From: Myrica gale
Taxonomy: Eukaryota > Streptophyta > Magnoliopsida > Fagales > Myricaceae
Assembly: GCA_963930655.1 (NCBI GenBank)
Contig: OZ005608.1
Span: 12,524,001-12,588,000, forward strand
Reading direction: 5' to 3'
Length of the DNA stretch: 64,000 nt
Shown: positions 45,479-56,689 of the stretch, piece by piece
Layout: the number at the start of each line of letters is the position of its first letter
Position numbering within the stretch: the first letter of the stretch is position 1
Made by a program: the position numbers and the translations under genes
The notes under the pieces: model-generated
Database searches by the model: none
Told to the model about the DNA's origin: nothing
Seen by the model: the letters and a program-made list of their open reading frames with translations, nothing else

Positions 45479-45593
45479 GGGTGCGATCATACCAGCACTA
45501 ATGCACCGGATCCCATCAGAACTCCGCAGTTAAGCGTGCTTGGGCGAGAGTAGTACTAGGATGGGTGACCTCCTTGGAAGTCCTCGTGTTGAC
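45479..45593 (+). rRNA. 5S rRNA gene copy 116 (class B, GAC end)
   Basis: Fourth GTTGAC copy, but followed by an A copy rather than F. Confidence 0.88.
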
Positions 45594-45871
45594 AACATCT
45601 TTTTTCCCGCCCCCGAGAAGATTTTCGTGCGGAAAAAATATTTATCTGAACGGGATTAGATTTCTGCCGGTATTTGAAAACACTCCACTTTTCCGGTGCG
45701 AAAAACGAAGACGAAAACTACACGACGAAATTTTAATTTTTCAAAAACTCGGATATTTTTTTGTCGCAATTCGGCGCGAAAAACCTCTTTCAGCGACGTT
45801 GAATACCCGTGAATGGATGTATTTCCCCTGTGAGAGGGATCCATATAAGAAATCATTGCAACAACCATAAC

Positions 45872-45990
45872 GGGTGCGATCATACCAGCACTAATGCACC
45901 GGATCCCATCAGAACTCCGCAGGTATGCGTGCTTGGGCGAGAGTAGTACTAGGATGGGTGACCTCCTGGGAAGTCCTCGTGTTGCACCCC
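45872..45990 (+). rRNA. 5S rRNA gene copy 117 (class A)
   Basis: Following spacer has CCTTTTTCAG without the GTCACA mark. Confidence 0.95.
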
Positions 45991-46268
45991 AACATCTTTT
46001 TTCCCGCCCCCGAGAAGATTTTCGTGCGGAAAAAATATTTATCTGAACGGGATTAGATTTCTGCCGGTATTTGAAAACACTCCACTTTTCCGGTGCGAAA
46101 AACGAAGACGAAAACTACACGACGAAATTTTAATTTTTCAAAAACTCGGATATTTTTTTGTCGCAATTCGGCGCGAAAAACCTTTTTCAGCGACGTTGAA
46201 TACCCGTGAATGGATGTATTTCCCCTGTGAGAGGGATCCATATAAGAAATCATTGCAACAACCATAAC

Positions 46269-46387
46269 GGGTGCGATCATACCAGCACTAATGCACCGGA
46301 TCCCATCAGAACTCCGCAGGTATGCGTGCTTGGGCGAGAGTAGTACTAGGATGGGTGACCTCCTGGGAAGTCCTCGTGTTGCACCCC
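46269..46387 (+). rRNA. 5S rRNA gene copy 118 (class A)
   Basis: TTTTCTTGCGG spacer follows; promoter TATAAG. Confidence 0.95.
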
Positions 46388-46665
46388 AACATCTTTTTTC
46401 CCGCCCCCGAGAAGATTTTCTTGCGGAAAAAATATTTATCTGAACGGGATTAGATTTCTGCCGGTATTTGAAAACACTCCACTTTTCCGGTGCGAAAAAC
46501 GAAGACGAAAACTACACGACGAAATTTTGATTTTTCAAAAACTCGGATATTTTTTTGTCGCAATTCGGCGCGAAAAACCTCTTTCAGCGACGTTGAATAC
46601 CCGTGAATGGATGTATTTCCCCTGTGAGAGGGATCCATATAAGAAATCATTGCAACAACCATAAC

Positions 46666-46780
46666 GGGTGCGATCATACCAGCACTAATGCACCGGATCC
46701 CATCAGAACTCCGCAGTTAAGCGTGCTTGGGCGAGAGTAGTACTAGGATGGGTGACCTCCTTGGAAGTCCTCGTGTTGCC
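46666..46780 (+). rRNA. 5S rRNA gene copy 119 (class B)
   Basis: Opens the first 1584-bp block; -7 C. Confidence 0.9.
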
Positions 46781-47058
46781 AACATCTTTTTTCCCGCCCC
46801 CGAGAAGATTTTCGTGCGGAAAAAATATTTATCTGAACGGGATTAGATTTCTGCCGGTATTTGAAAACACTCCACTTTTCCGGTGCGAAAAACGAAGACG
46901 AAAACTACATGACGAAATTTTGATTTTTCAAAAACTCGGATATTTTTTTGTCGCAATTCGGCGCGAAAAACCTCTTTCAGCGACGTTGAATACCCGTGAA
47001 TGGATGTATTTCCCCTGTGAGAGGGATCCATATATGAAATCATTGCAACAACCATAAC

Positions 47059-47177
47059 GGGTGCGATCATACCAGCACTAATGCACCGGATCCCATCAGA
47101 ACTCCGCAGGTATGCGTGCTTGGGCGAGAGTAGTACTAGGATGGGTGACCTCCTGGGAAGTCCTCGTGTTGCACCCC
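47059..47177 (+). rRNA. 5S rRNA gene copy 120 (class A)
   Basis: TATATG promoter; TTTTCTTGCGG spacer. Confidence 0.95.
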
Positions 47178-47455
47178 AACATCTTTTTTCCCGCCCCCGA
47201 GAAGATTTTCTTGCGGAAAAAATATTTATCTGAACGGGATTAGATTTCTGCCGGTATTTGAAAACACTCCACTTTTCCGGTGCGAAAAACGAAGACGAAA
47301 ACTACACGACGAAATTTTGATTTTTCAAAAACTCGGATATTTTTTTGTCGCAATTCGGCGCGAAAAACCTCTTTCAGCGACGTTGAATACCCGTGAATGG
47401 ATGTATTTCCCCTGTGAGAGGGATCCATATATGAAATCATTGCAACAACCATAAC

Positions 47456-47574
47456 GGGTGCGATCATACCAGCACTAATGCACCGGATCCCATCAGAACT
47501 CCGCAGGTATGCGTGCTTGGGCGAGAGTAGTACTAGGATGGGTGACCTCCTGGGAAGTCCTCGTGTTGCACCCC
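47456..47574 (+). rRNA. 5S rRNA gene copy 121 (class A)
   Basis: TATATG promoter; TTTTCTTGCGG spacer. Confidence 0.95.
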
Positions 47575-47852
47575 AACATCTTTTTTCCCGCCCCCGAGAA
47601 GATTTTCTTGCGGAAAAAATATTTATCTGAACGGGATTAGATTTCTGCCGGTATTTGAAAACACTCCACTTTTCCGGTGCGAAAAACGAAGACGAAAACT
47701 ACATGACGAAATTTTGATTTTTCAAAAACTCGGATATTTTTTTGTCGCAATTCGGCGCGAAAAACCTCTTTCAGCGACGTTGAATACCCGTGAATGGATG
47801 TATTTCCCCTGTGAGAGGGATCCATATAAGAAATCATTGCAACAACCATAAC

Positions 47853-47971
47853 GGGTGCGATCATACCAGCACTAATGCACCGGATCCCATCAGAACTCCG
47901 CAGGTATGCGTGCTTGGGCGAGAGTAGTACTAGGATGGGTGACCTCCTGGGAAGTCCTCGTGTTGCACCCC
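47853..47971 (+). rRNA. 5S rRNA gene copy 122 (class A)
   Basis: TATAAG promoter; TTTTCGTGCGG spacer. Confidence 0.95.
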
Positions 47972-48249
47972 AACATCTTTTTTCCCGCCCCCGAGAAGAT
48001 TTTCGTGCGGAAAAAATATTTATCTGAACGGGATTAGATTTCTGCCGGTATTTGAAAACACTCCACTTTTCCGGTGCGAAAAACGAAGACGAAAACTACA
48101 CGACGAAATTTTGATTTTTCAAAAACTCGGATATTTTTTTGTCGCAATTCGGCGCGAAAAACCTCTTTCAGCGACGTTGAATACCCGTGAATGGATGTAT
48201 TTCCCCTGTGAGAGGGATCCATATAAGAAATCATTGCAACAACCATAAC

Positions 48250-48364
48250 GGGTGCGATCATACCAGCACTAATGCACCGGATCCCATCAGAACTCCGCAG
48301 TTAAGCGTGCTTGGGCGAGAGTAGTACTAGGATGGGTGACCTCCTTGGAAGTCCTCGTGTTGCC
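48250..48364 (+). rRNA. 5S rRNA gene copy 123 (class B)
   Basis: Opens the second 1584-bp block. Confidence 0.9.
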
Positions 48365-48642
48365 AACATCTTTTTTCCCGCCCCCGAGAAGATTTTCGTG
48401 CGGAAAAAATATTTATCTGAACGGGATTAGATTTCTGCCGGTATTTGAAAACACTCCACTTTTCCGGTGCGAAAAACGAAGACGAAAACTACATGACGAA
48501 ATTTTGATTTTTCAAAAACTCGGATATTTTTTTGTCGCAATTCGGCGCGAAAAACCTCTTTCAGCGACGTTGAATACCCGTGAATGGATGTATTTCCCCT
48601 GTGAGAGGGATCCATATATGAAATCATTGCAACAACCATAAC

Positions 48643-48761
48643 GGGTGCGATCATACCAGCACTAATGCACCGGATCCCATCAGAACTCCGCAGGTATGCG
48701 TGCTTGGGCGAGAGTAGTACTAGGATGGGTGACCTCCTGGGAAGTCCTCGTGTTGCACCCC
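48643..48761 (+). rRNA. 5S rRNA gene copy 124 (class A)
   Basis: TATATG promoter; twin of copy 120. Confidence 0.95.
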
Positions 48762-49039
48762 AACATCTTTTTTCCCGCCCCCGAGAAGATTTTCTTGCGG
48801 AAAAAATATTTATCTGAACGGGATTAGATTTCTGCCGGTATTTGAAAACACTCCACTTTTCCGGTGCGAAAAACGAAGACGAAAACTACACGACGAAATT
48901 TTGATTTTTCAAAAACTCGGATATTTTTTTGTCGCAATTCGGCGCGAAAAACCTCTTTCAGCGACGTTGAATACCCGTGAATGGATGTATTTCCCCTGTG
49001 AGAGGGATCCATATATGAAATCATTGCAACAACCATAAC

Positions 49040-49158
49040 GGGTGCGATCATACCAGCACTAATGCACCGGATCCCATCAGAACTCCGCAGGTATGCGTGC
49101 TTGGGCGAGAGTAGTACTAGGATGGGTGACCTCCTGGGAAGTCCTCGTGTTGCACCCC
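49040..49158 (+). rRNA. 5S rRNA gene copy 125 (class A)
   Basis: TATATG promoter; twin of copy 121. Confidence 0.95.
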
Positions 49159-49436
49159 AACATCTTTTTTCCCGCCCCCGAGAAGATTTTCTTGCGGAAA
49201 AAATATTTATCTGAACGGGATTAGATTTCTGCCGGTATTTGAAAACACTCCACTTTTCCGGTGCGAAAAACGAAGACGAAAACTACATGACGAAATTTTG
49301 ATTTTTCAAAAACTCGGATATTTTTTTGTCGCAATTCGGCGCGAAAAACCTCTTTCAGCGACGTTGAATACCCGTGAATGGATGTATTTCCCCTGTGAGA
49401 GGGATCCATATAAGAAATCATTGCAACAACCATAAC

Positions 49437-49555
49437 GGGTGCGATCATACCAGCACTAATGCACCGGATCCCATCAGAACTCCGCAGGTATGCGTGCTTG
49501 GGCGAGAGTAGTACTAGGATGGGTGACCTCCTGGGAAGTCCTCGTGTTGCACCCC
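49437..49555 (+). rRNA. 5S rRNA gene copy 126 (class A)
   Basis: TATAAG promoter; following spacer S3-like with TATATG at its end. Confidence 0.95.
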
Positions 49556-49833
49556 AACATCTTTTTTCCCGCCCCCGAGAAGATTTTCGTGCGGAAAAAA
49601 TATTTATCTGAACGGGATTAGATTTCTGCCGGTATTTGAAAACACTCCACTTTTCCGGTGCGAAAAACGAAGACGAAAACTACACGACGAAATTTTAATT
49701 TTTCAAAAACTCGGATATTTTTTTGTCGCAATTCGGCGCGAAAAACCTCTTTCAGCGACGTTGAATACCCGTGAATGGATGTATTTCCCCTGTGAGAGGG
49801 ATCCATATATGAAATCATTGCAACAACCATAAC

Positions 49834-49952
49834 GGGTGCGATCATACCAGCACTAATGCACCGGATCCCATCAGAACTCCGCAGGTATGCGTGCTTGGGC
49901 GAGAGTAGTACTAGGATGGGTGACCTCCTGGGAAGTCCTCGTGTTGCACCCC
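49834..49952 (+). rRNA. 5S rRNA gene copy 127 (class A)
   Basis: TATATG promoter; starts the partial third block, which lacks a B unit. Confidence 0.95.
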
Positions 49953-50230
49953 AACATCTTTTTTCCCGCCCCCGAGAAGATTTTCTTGCGGAAAAAATAT
50001 TTATCTGAACGGGATTAGATTTCTGCCGGTATTTGAAAACACTCCACTTTTCCGGTGCGAAAAACGAAGACGAAAACTACACGACGAAATTTTGATTTTT
50101 CAAAAACTCGGATATTTTTTTGTCGCAATTCGGCGCGAAAAACCTCTTTCAGCGACGTTGAATACCCGTGAATGGATGTATTTCCCCTGTGAGAGGGATC
50201 CATATATGAAATCATTGCAACAACCATAAC

Positions 50231-50349
50231 GGGTGCGATCATACCAGCACTAATGCACCGGATCCCATCAGAACTCCGCAGGTATGCGTGCTTGGGCGAG
50301 AGTAGTACTAGGATGGGTGACCTCCTGGGAAGTCCTCGTGTTGCACCCC
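50231..50349 (+). rRNA. 5S rRNA gene copy 128 (class A)
   Basis: Last TATATG copy. Confidence 0.95.
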
Positions 50350-50627
50350 AACATCTTTTTTCCCGCCCCCGAGAAGATTTTCTTGCGGAAAAAATATTTA
50401 TCTGAACGGGATTAGATTTCTGCCGGTATTTGAAAACACTCCACTTTTCCGGTGCGAAAAACGAAGACGAAAACTACATGACGAAATTTTGATTTTTCAA
50501 AAACTCGGATATTTTTTTGTCGCAATTCGGCGCGAAAAACCTCTTTCAGCGACGTTGAATACCCGTGAATGGATGTATTTCCCCTGTGAGAGGGATCCAT
50601 ATAAGAAATCATTGCAACAACCATAAC

Positions 50628-50746
50628 GGGTGCGATCATACCAGCACTAATGCACCGGATCCCATCAGAACTCCGCAGGTATGCGTGCTTGGGCGAGAGT
50701 AGTACTAGGATGGGTGACCTCCTGGGAAGTCCTCGTGTTGCACCCC
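50628..50746 (+). rRNA. 5S rRNA gene copy 129 (class A)
   Basis: TATAAG promoter; period 397. Confidence 0.95.
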
Positions 50747-51024
50747 AACATCTTTTTTCCCGCCCCCGAGAAGATTTTCGTGCGGAAAAAATATTTATCT
50801 GAACGGGATTAGATTTCTGCCGGTATTTGAAAACACTCCACTTTTCCGGTGCGAAAAACGAAGACGAAAACTACACGACGAAATTTTAATTTTTCAAAAA
50901 CTCGGATATTTTTTTGTCGCAATTCGGCGCGAAAAACCTCTTTCAGCGACGTTGAATACCCGTGAATGGATGTATTTCCCCTGTGAGAGGGATCCATATA
51001 AGAAATCATTGCAACAACCATAAC

Positions 51025-51139
51025 GGGTGCGATCATACCAGCACTAATGCACCGGATCCCATCAGAACTCCGCAGTTAAGCGTGCTTGGGCGAGAGTAGT
51101 ACTAGGATGGGTGACCTCCTTGGAAGTCCTCGTGTTGCC
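51025..51139 (+). rRNA. 5S rRNA gene copy 130 (class B)
   Basis: Trailer reads AACAAC before the T run instead of AACATC; following spacer has TATTTTAAAAC and GCTC. Confidence 0.9.
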
Positions 51140-51417
51140 AACAACTTTTTTCCCGCCCCCGAGAAGATTTTCGTGCGGAAAAAATATTTATCTGAACGGG
51201 ATTAGATTTCTGCCGGTATTTTAAAACACTCCACTTTTCCGGTGCGAAAAACGAAGACGAAAACTACATGACGAAATTTTGATTTTTCAAAAACTCGGAT
51301 ATTTTTTTGTCGCAATTCGGCGCGAAAAAGCTCTTTCAGCGACGTTGAATACCCGTGAATGGATGTATTTCCCCTGTGAGAGGGATCCATATAAGAAATC
51401 ATTGCAACAACCATAAC

Positions 51418-51536
51418 GGGTGCGATCATACCAGCACTAATGCACCGGATCCCATCAGAACTCCGCAGGTATGCGTGCTTGGGCGAGAGTAGTACTAGGA
51501 TGGGTGACCTCCTGGGAAGTCCTCGTGTTGCACCCC
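51418..51536 (+). rRNA. 5S rRNA gene copy 131 (class A)
   Basis: -7 C; TTTTCTTGCGG spacer with CCTC follows. Confidence 0.95.
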
Positions 51537-51814
51537 AACATCTTTTTTCCCGCCCCCGAGAAGATTTTCTTGCGGAAAAAATATTTATCTGAACGGGATT
51601 AGATTTCTGCCGGTATTTGAAAACACTCCACTTTTCCGGTGCGAAAAACGAAGACGAAAACTACATGACGAAATTTTGATTTTTCAAAAACTCGGATATT
51701 TTTTTGTCGCAATTCGGCGCGAAAAACCTCTTTCAGCGACGTTGAATACCCGTGAATGGATGTATTTCCCCTGTGAGAGGGATCCATATAAGAAATCATT
51801 GCAACAAACATAAC

Positions 51815-51933
51815 GGGTGCGATCATACCAGCACTAATGCACCGTATCCCATCAGAACTCCGCAGTTAAGCGTGCTTGGGCGAGAGTAGTACTAGGATGG
51901 GTGACCTCCTTGGAAGTCCTCGTGTTGCACCCC
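51815..51933 (+). rRNA. 5S rRNA gene copy 132 (class D)
   Basis: Adds G31T (CACCGTATCC), removing the usual gene GGATCC. -7 A. Confidence 0.93.
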
Positions 51934-52211
51934 AACATCTTTTTTCCCGCCCCCGAGAAGATTTTCGTGCGGAAAAAATATTTATCTGAACAAGATTAGA
52001 TTTCCGCCGGTATTTGGAAACACTCCACTTTTCCGGTGCGAAAAACGAAGACGAAAACTACATGACGAAATTTTGATTTTTCAAAAACTCGGATATTTTT
52101 TTGTAGCAATTCGGCGCGAAAAACCTCTTTCAGCGACGTTGAATACCCGTGAATGGATGTATTTCCCCTGTGAGAGGGATCCATATAAGAAATCATTGCA
52201 ACAAACATAAC

Positions 52212-52330
52212 GGGTGCGATCATACCAGCACTAATGCACCGTATCCCATCAGAACTCCGCATTTAAGCGTGCTTGGGCGAGAGTAGTACTAGGATGGGTG
52301 ACCTCCTTGGAAGTCCTCGTGTTGCACCCC
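52212..52330 (+). rRNA. 5S rRNA gene copy 133 (class D)
   Basis: G31T plus G51T in box A (GCATTTAAG). Three changes from consensus with T97. Confidence 0.92.
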
Positions 52331-52608
52331 AACATCTTTTTTCCCGCCCCCGAGAAGATTTTCGTGCGGAAAAAATATTTATCTGAACAAGATTAGATTT
52401 CCGCCGGTATTTGGAAACACTCCACTTTTCCGGTGCGAAAAACGAAGACGAAAACTACATGACGAAATTTTGATTTTTCAAAAACTCGGATATTTTTTTG
52501 TAGCAATTCGGCGCGAAAAACCTCTTTCAGCGACGTTGAATACCCGTGAATGGATGTATTTCCCCTGTGAGAGGGATCCATATAAGAAATCATTGCAACA
52601 AACATAAC

Positions 52609-52727
52609 GGGTGCGATCATTCCAGCACTAATGCACCGGATCCCATCAGAACTCCGCAGTTAAGCGTGCTTGGGCGAGAGTAGTACTAGGATGGTTGACC
52701 TCCTGGGAAGTCCTCGTGTTGCACCCC
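52609..52727 (+). rRNA. 5S rRNA gene copy 134 (class C*)
   Basis: Consensus at the three class sites but with A13T and G87T (GATGGTTGACC, in box C). Twin of copy 138. Confidence 0.93.
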
Positions 52728-53005
52728 AACATCTTTTTTCCCGCCCCCGAGAAGATTTTCGTGCGGAAAAAATATTTATCTGAACGGGATTAGATTTCCG
52801 CCGGTATTTGGAAACACTCCACTTTTCCGGTGCGAAAAAAGAAGATGAAAACTACATGACGAAATTTTGATTTTTCAAAAACTCGGATATTTTTTTGTCG
52901 CAATTCGGCGCGAAAAAGCTCTTTCAGCGACGTTGAATACCCGTGAATGGATGTATTTCGCCTGTGAGAGGGATCCATATAAGAAATCATTGCAACAAAC
53001 ATAAC

Positions 53006-53124
53006 GGGTGCGATCATACCAGCACTAATGCACCGGATCCCATCAGAACTCCGCAGTTAAGCGTGCTTGGGCGAGAGTAGTACTAGGATGGGTGACCTCC
53101 TGGGAAGTCCTCGTGTTGCACCCC
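53006..53124 (+). rRNA. 5S rRNA gene copy 135 (class C, exact consensus)
   Basis: Third copy matching the plant consensus throughout, with TATAAG, GC and C at -1; -7 is A. One of the best candidates here for normal 5S rRNA. Upstream spacer has TTTCGCCTGTGAG instead of TTTCCCCTGTGAG. Confidence 0.97.
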
Positions 53125-53402
53125 AACATCTTTTTTCCCGCCCCCGAGAAGATTTTCGTGCGGAAAAAATATTTATCTGAACGGGATTAGATTTCCGCCG
53201 GTATTTGAAAACACTCCACTTTTCCGGTGCGAAAAACGAAGACGAAAACTACACGACGAAATTTTAATTTTTCAAAAACTCGGATATTTTTTTGTCGCAA
53301 TTCGGCGCGAAATAGCTCTTTCAGCGACGTTGAATACCCGTGAATGGATGTATTTCCCCTGTGAGAGGGATCCATATAAGAAATCATTGCAACAACCATA
53401 AC

Positions 53403-53521
53403 GGGTGCGATCATACCAGCACTAATGCACCGGATCCCATCAGAACTCCGCAGGTATGCGTGCTTGGGCGAGAGTAGTACTAGGATGGGTGACCTCCTGG
53501 GAAGTCCTCGTGTTGCACCCC
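53403..53521 (+). rRNA. 5S rRNA gene copy 136 (class A)
   Basis: -7 C; TTTTCTTGCGG spacer, like copy 131. Confidence 0.95.
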
Positions 53522-53799
53522 AACATCTTTTTTCCCGCCCCCGAGAAGATTTTCTTGCGGAAAAAATATTTATCTGAACGGGATTAGATTTCTGCCGGTA
53601 TTTGAAAACACTCCACTTTTCCGGTGCGAAAAACGAAGACGAAAACTACATGACGAAATTTTGATTTTTCAAAAACTCGGATATTTTTTTGTCGCAATTC
53701 GGCGCGAAAAACCTCTTTCAGCGACGTTGAATACCCGTGAATGGATGTATTTCCCCTGTGAGAGGGATCCATATAAGAAATCATTGCAACAAACATAAC

Positions 53800-53918
53800 G
53801 GGTGCGATCATACCAGCACTAATGCACCGTATCCCATCAGAACTCCGCAGTTAAGCGTGCTTGGGCGAGAGTAGTACTAGGATGGGTGACCTCCTTGGAA
53901 GTCCTCGTGTTGCACCCC
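53800..53918 (+). rRNA. 5S rRNA gene copy 137 (class D)
   Basis: G31T, as in copy 132; spacer has GAACAAGATT and GTAGCAATTC. Confidence 0.93.
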
Positions 53919-54196
53919 AACATCTTTTTTCCCGCCCCCGAGAAGATTTTCGTGCGGAAAAAATATTTATCTGAACAAGATTAGATTTCCGCCGGTATTT
54001 GGAAACACTCCACTTTTCCGGTGCGAAAAACGAAGACGAAAACTACATGACGAAATTTTGATTTTTCAAAAACTCGGATATTTTTTTGTAGCAATTCGGC
54101 GCGAAAAACCTCTTTCAGCGACGTTGAATACCCGTGAATGGATGTATTTCCCCTGTGAGAGGGATCCATATAAGAAATCATTGCAACAAACATAAC

Positions 54197-54315
54197 GGGT
54201 GCGATCATTCCAGCACTAATGCACCGGATCCCATCAGAACTCCGCAGTTAAGCGTGCTTGGGCGAGAGTAGTACTAGGATGGTTGACCTCCTGGGAAGTC
54301 CTCGTGTTGCACCCC
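54197..54315 (+). rRNA. 5S rRNA gene copy 138 (class C*)
   Basis: A13T and G87T, as in copy 134. Confidence 0.93.
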
Positions 54316-54593
54316 AACATCTTTTTTCCCGCCCCCGAGAAGATTTTCGTGCGGAAAAAATATTTATCTGAACGGGATTAGATTTCCGCCGGTATTTGGA
54401 AACACTCCACTTTTCCGGTGCGAAAAACGAAGACGAAAACTACATGACGAAATTTTGATTTTTCAAAAACTCGGATATTTTTTTGTCGCAATTCGGCGCG
54501 AAAAAGCTCTTTCAGCGACGTTGAATACCCGTGAATGGATGTATTTCCCCTGTGAGAGGGATCCATATAAGAAATCATTGTAACAAACATAAT

Positions 54594-54708
54594 GGGTGCG
54601 ATCATACCAGCACTAATGCACCGGATCCCATCAGAACTCCGCAGTTAAGCGTGCTTGGGCGAGAGTAGTACTAGGATGGGTGACCTCCTTGGAAGTCCTC
54701 GTGTTGCC
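54594..54708 (+). rRNA. 5S rRNA gene copy 139 (class B)
   Basis: -1 is T rather than C and -14/-13 is GT rather than GC, so two of three upstream elements are changed. With T97 and the deletion, this copy is very likely silent. Confidence 0.88.
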
Positions 54709-54986
54709 AACATCTTTTTTCCCGCCCCCGAGAAGATTTTCGTGCGGAAAAAATATTTATCTGAACGGGATTATATTTCTGCCGGTATTTGAAAACACTC
54801 CACTTTTCCGGTGCGAAAAACGAAGACGAAAACTACATGACGAAATTTTGATTTTTCAAAAACTCGGATATTTTTTTGTCGCAATTCGGCGCGAAAAAGC
54901 TCTTTCAGCGACGTTGAATACCCGTGAATGGATGTATTTCCCCTGTGAGAGGGATCCATATAAGAAATCATTGCAACAAACATAAC

Positions 54987-55105
54987 GGGTGCGATCATAC
55001 CAGCACTAATGCACCGGATCCCATCAGAACTCCGCAGTTAAGCGTGCTTGAGCGAGAGTAGTACTAGGATGGGTGACCTCCAGGGAAGTCCTCGTGTTGC
55101 ACCCC
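54987..55105 (+). rRNA. 5S rRNA gene copy 140 (class C*)
   Basis: G65A, which breaks C14-G65 of helix II, and T96A. Other class sites are consensus; -7 A. Confidence 0.93.
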
Positions 55106-55383
55106 AACATCTTTTTTCCCGCCCCCGAGAAGATTTTCGTGCGGAAAAAATATTTATCTGAACGGGATTAGATTTCTGCCGGTATTTGAAAACACTCCAC
55201 TTTTCCGGTGCGAAAAACGAAGACGAAAACTACATGACGAAATTTTGATTTTTCAAAAACTCGGATATTTTTTTGTCGCAATTCTGCGCGAAAAAGCTCT
55301 TTCAGCGACGTTGAATACCCGTGAATGGATGTATTTCCCCTGTGAGAGGGATCCATATAAGAAATCATTGCAACAAACATAAC

Positions 55384-55498
55384 GGGTGCGATCATACCAG
55401 CACTAATGCACCGGATCACATCAGAACTCCGCAGTTAAGCGTGCTTGGGCGAGAGTAGTACTAGGATGGGTGACCTCCTTGGAAGTCCTCGTGTTGCC
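55384..55498 (+). rRNA. 5S rRNA gene copy 141 (class B)
   Basis: Adds C35A (GGATCACATC), shared with copy 147. Confidence 0.88.
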
Positions 55499-55776
55499 AA
55501 CATCTTTTTTCCCGCCCCCGAGAAGATTTTCGTGCGGAAAAAATATTTATCTGAACGGGATTATATTTCTGCCGGTATTTGAAAACACTCCACTTTTCCG
55601 GTGCGAAAAACGAAGACGAAAACTACATGACGAAATTTTGATTTTTCAAAAACTCGGATATTTTTTTGTCGCAATTCGGCGCGAAAAAGCTCTTTCAGCG
55701 ACGTTGAATACCCGTGAATGGATGTATTTCCCCTGTGAGAGGGATCCATATAAGAAATCATTGCAACAAACATAAC

Positions 55777-55895
55777 GGGTGCGATCATACCAGCACTAAT
55801 GCACCGGATCCCATCAGAACTCCGCAGTTAAGCGTGCTTGGGCGAGAGTAGTACTAGGATGGGTGACCTCCTTGGAAGTCCTCGTGTTGCACCCC
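55777..55895 (+). rRNA. 5S rRNA gene copy 142 (class D)
   Basis: -7 A, period 397, spacer S2. Confidence 0.95.
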
Positions 55896-56173
55896 AACAT
55901 CTTTTTTCCCGCCCCCGAGAAGATTTTCGTGCGGAAAAAATATTTATCTGAACGGGATTAGATTTCCGCCGGTATTTGGAAACACTCCACTTTTCCGGTG
56001 CGAAAAAAGAAGACGAAAACTACATGACGAAATTTTAATTTTTCAAAAACTCGGATATTTTTTTGTCGCAATTCGGCGCGAAAAAGCTCTTTCAGCGACG
56101 TTGAATACCCGTGAATGGATGTATTTCCCCTGTGAGAGGGATCCATATAAGAAATCATTGCAACAAACATAAC

Positions 56174-56292
56174 GGGTGCGATCATACCAGCACTAATGCA
56201 CCGGATCCCATCAGAACTCCGCAGTTAAGCGTGCTTGGGCGAGAGTAGTACTAGGATGGGTGACCTCCTTGGAAGTCCTCGTGTTGCACCCC
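56174..56292 (+). rRNA. 5S rRNA gene copy 143 (class D)
   Basis: -7 A, period 397, spacer S2. Confidence 0.95.
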
Positions 56293-56570
56293 AACATCTT
56301 TTTTCCCGCCCCCGAGAAGATTTTCGTGCGGAAAAAATATTTATCTGAACGGGATTAGATTTCCGCCGGTATTTGGAAACACTCCACTTTTCCGGTGCGA
56401 AAAAAGAAGACGAAAACTACATGACGAAATTTTAATTTTTCAAAAACTCGGATATTTTTTTGTCGCAATTCGGCGCGAAAAAGCTCTTTCAGCGACGTTG
56501 AATACCCGTGAATGGATGTATTTCCCCTGTGAGAGGGATCCATATAAGAAATCATTGCAACAACCATAAC

Positions 56571-56689
56571 GGGTGCGATCATACCAGCACTAATGCACCG
56601 GATCCCATCAGAACTCCGCAGGTATGCGTGCTTGGGCGAGAGTAGTACTAGGATGGGTGACCTCCTGGGAAGTCCTCGTGTTGCACCCC
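56571..56689 (+). rRNA. 5S rRNA gene copy 144 (class A)
   Basis: -7 C; following spacer has ACTAACACG and GGACTTATTT. Confidence 0.95.

Larger units (their letters stand above)
46666..49833 (+). repeat. Tandem duplication of a 4-unit block (1584 bp x2, plus a partial third)
   Basis: Blocks 46666-48249 and 48250-49833 read B-A-A-A. TATATG promoters lie before the second and third genes, and TTTTCTTGCGG spacers follow those genes. A related run of three A units continues from 49834 to 51024. Confidence 0.9.
51418..54593 (+). repeat. Unequal duplication of a 5-unit and a 3-unit block
   Basis: Copies 51418, 51815, 52212 and 52609 resemble 53403, 53800 and 54197. Shared private marks are TTTTCTTGCGG, G31T, GAACAAGATT with GTAGCAATTC in the spacer, and A13T with G87T in the gene. 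The second block has one fewer G31T unit. Confidence 0.85.
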
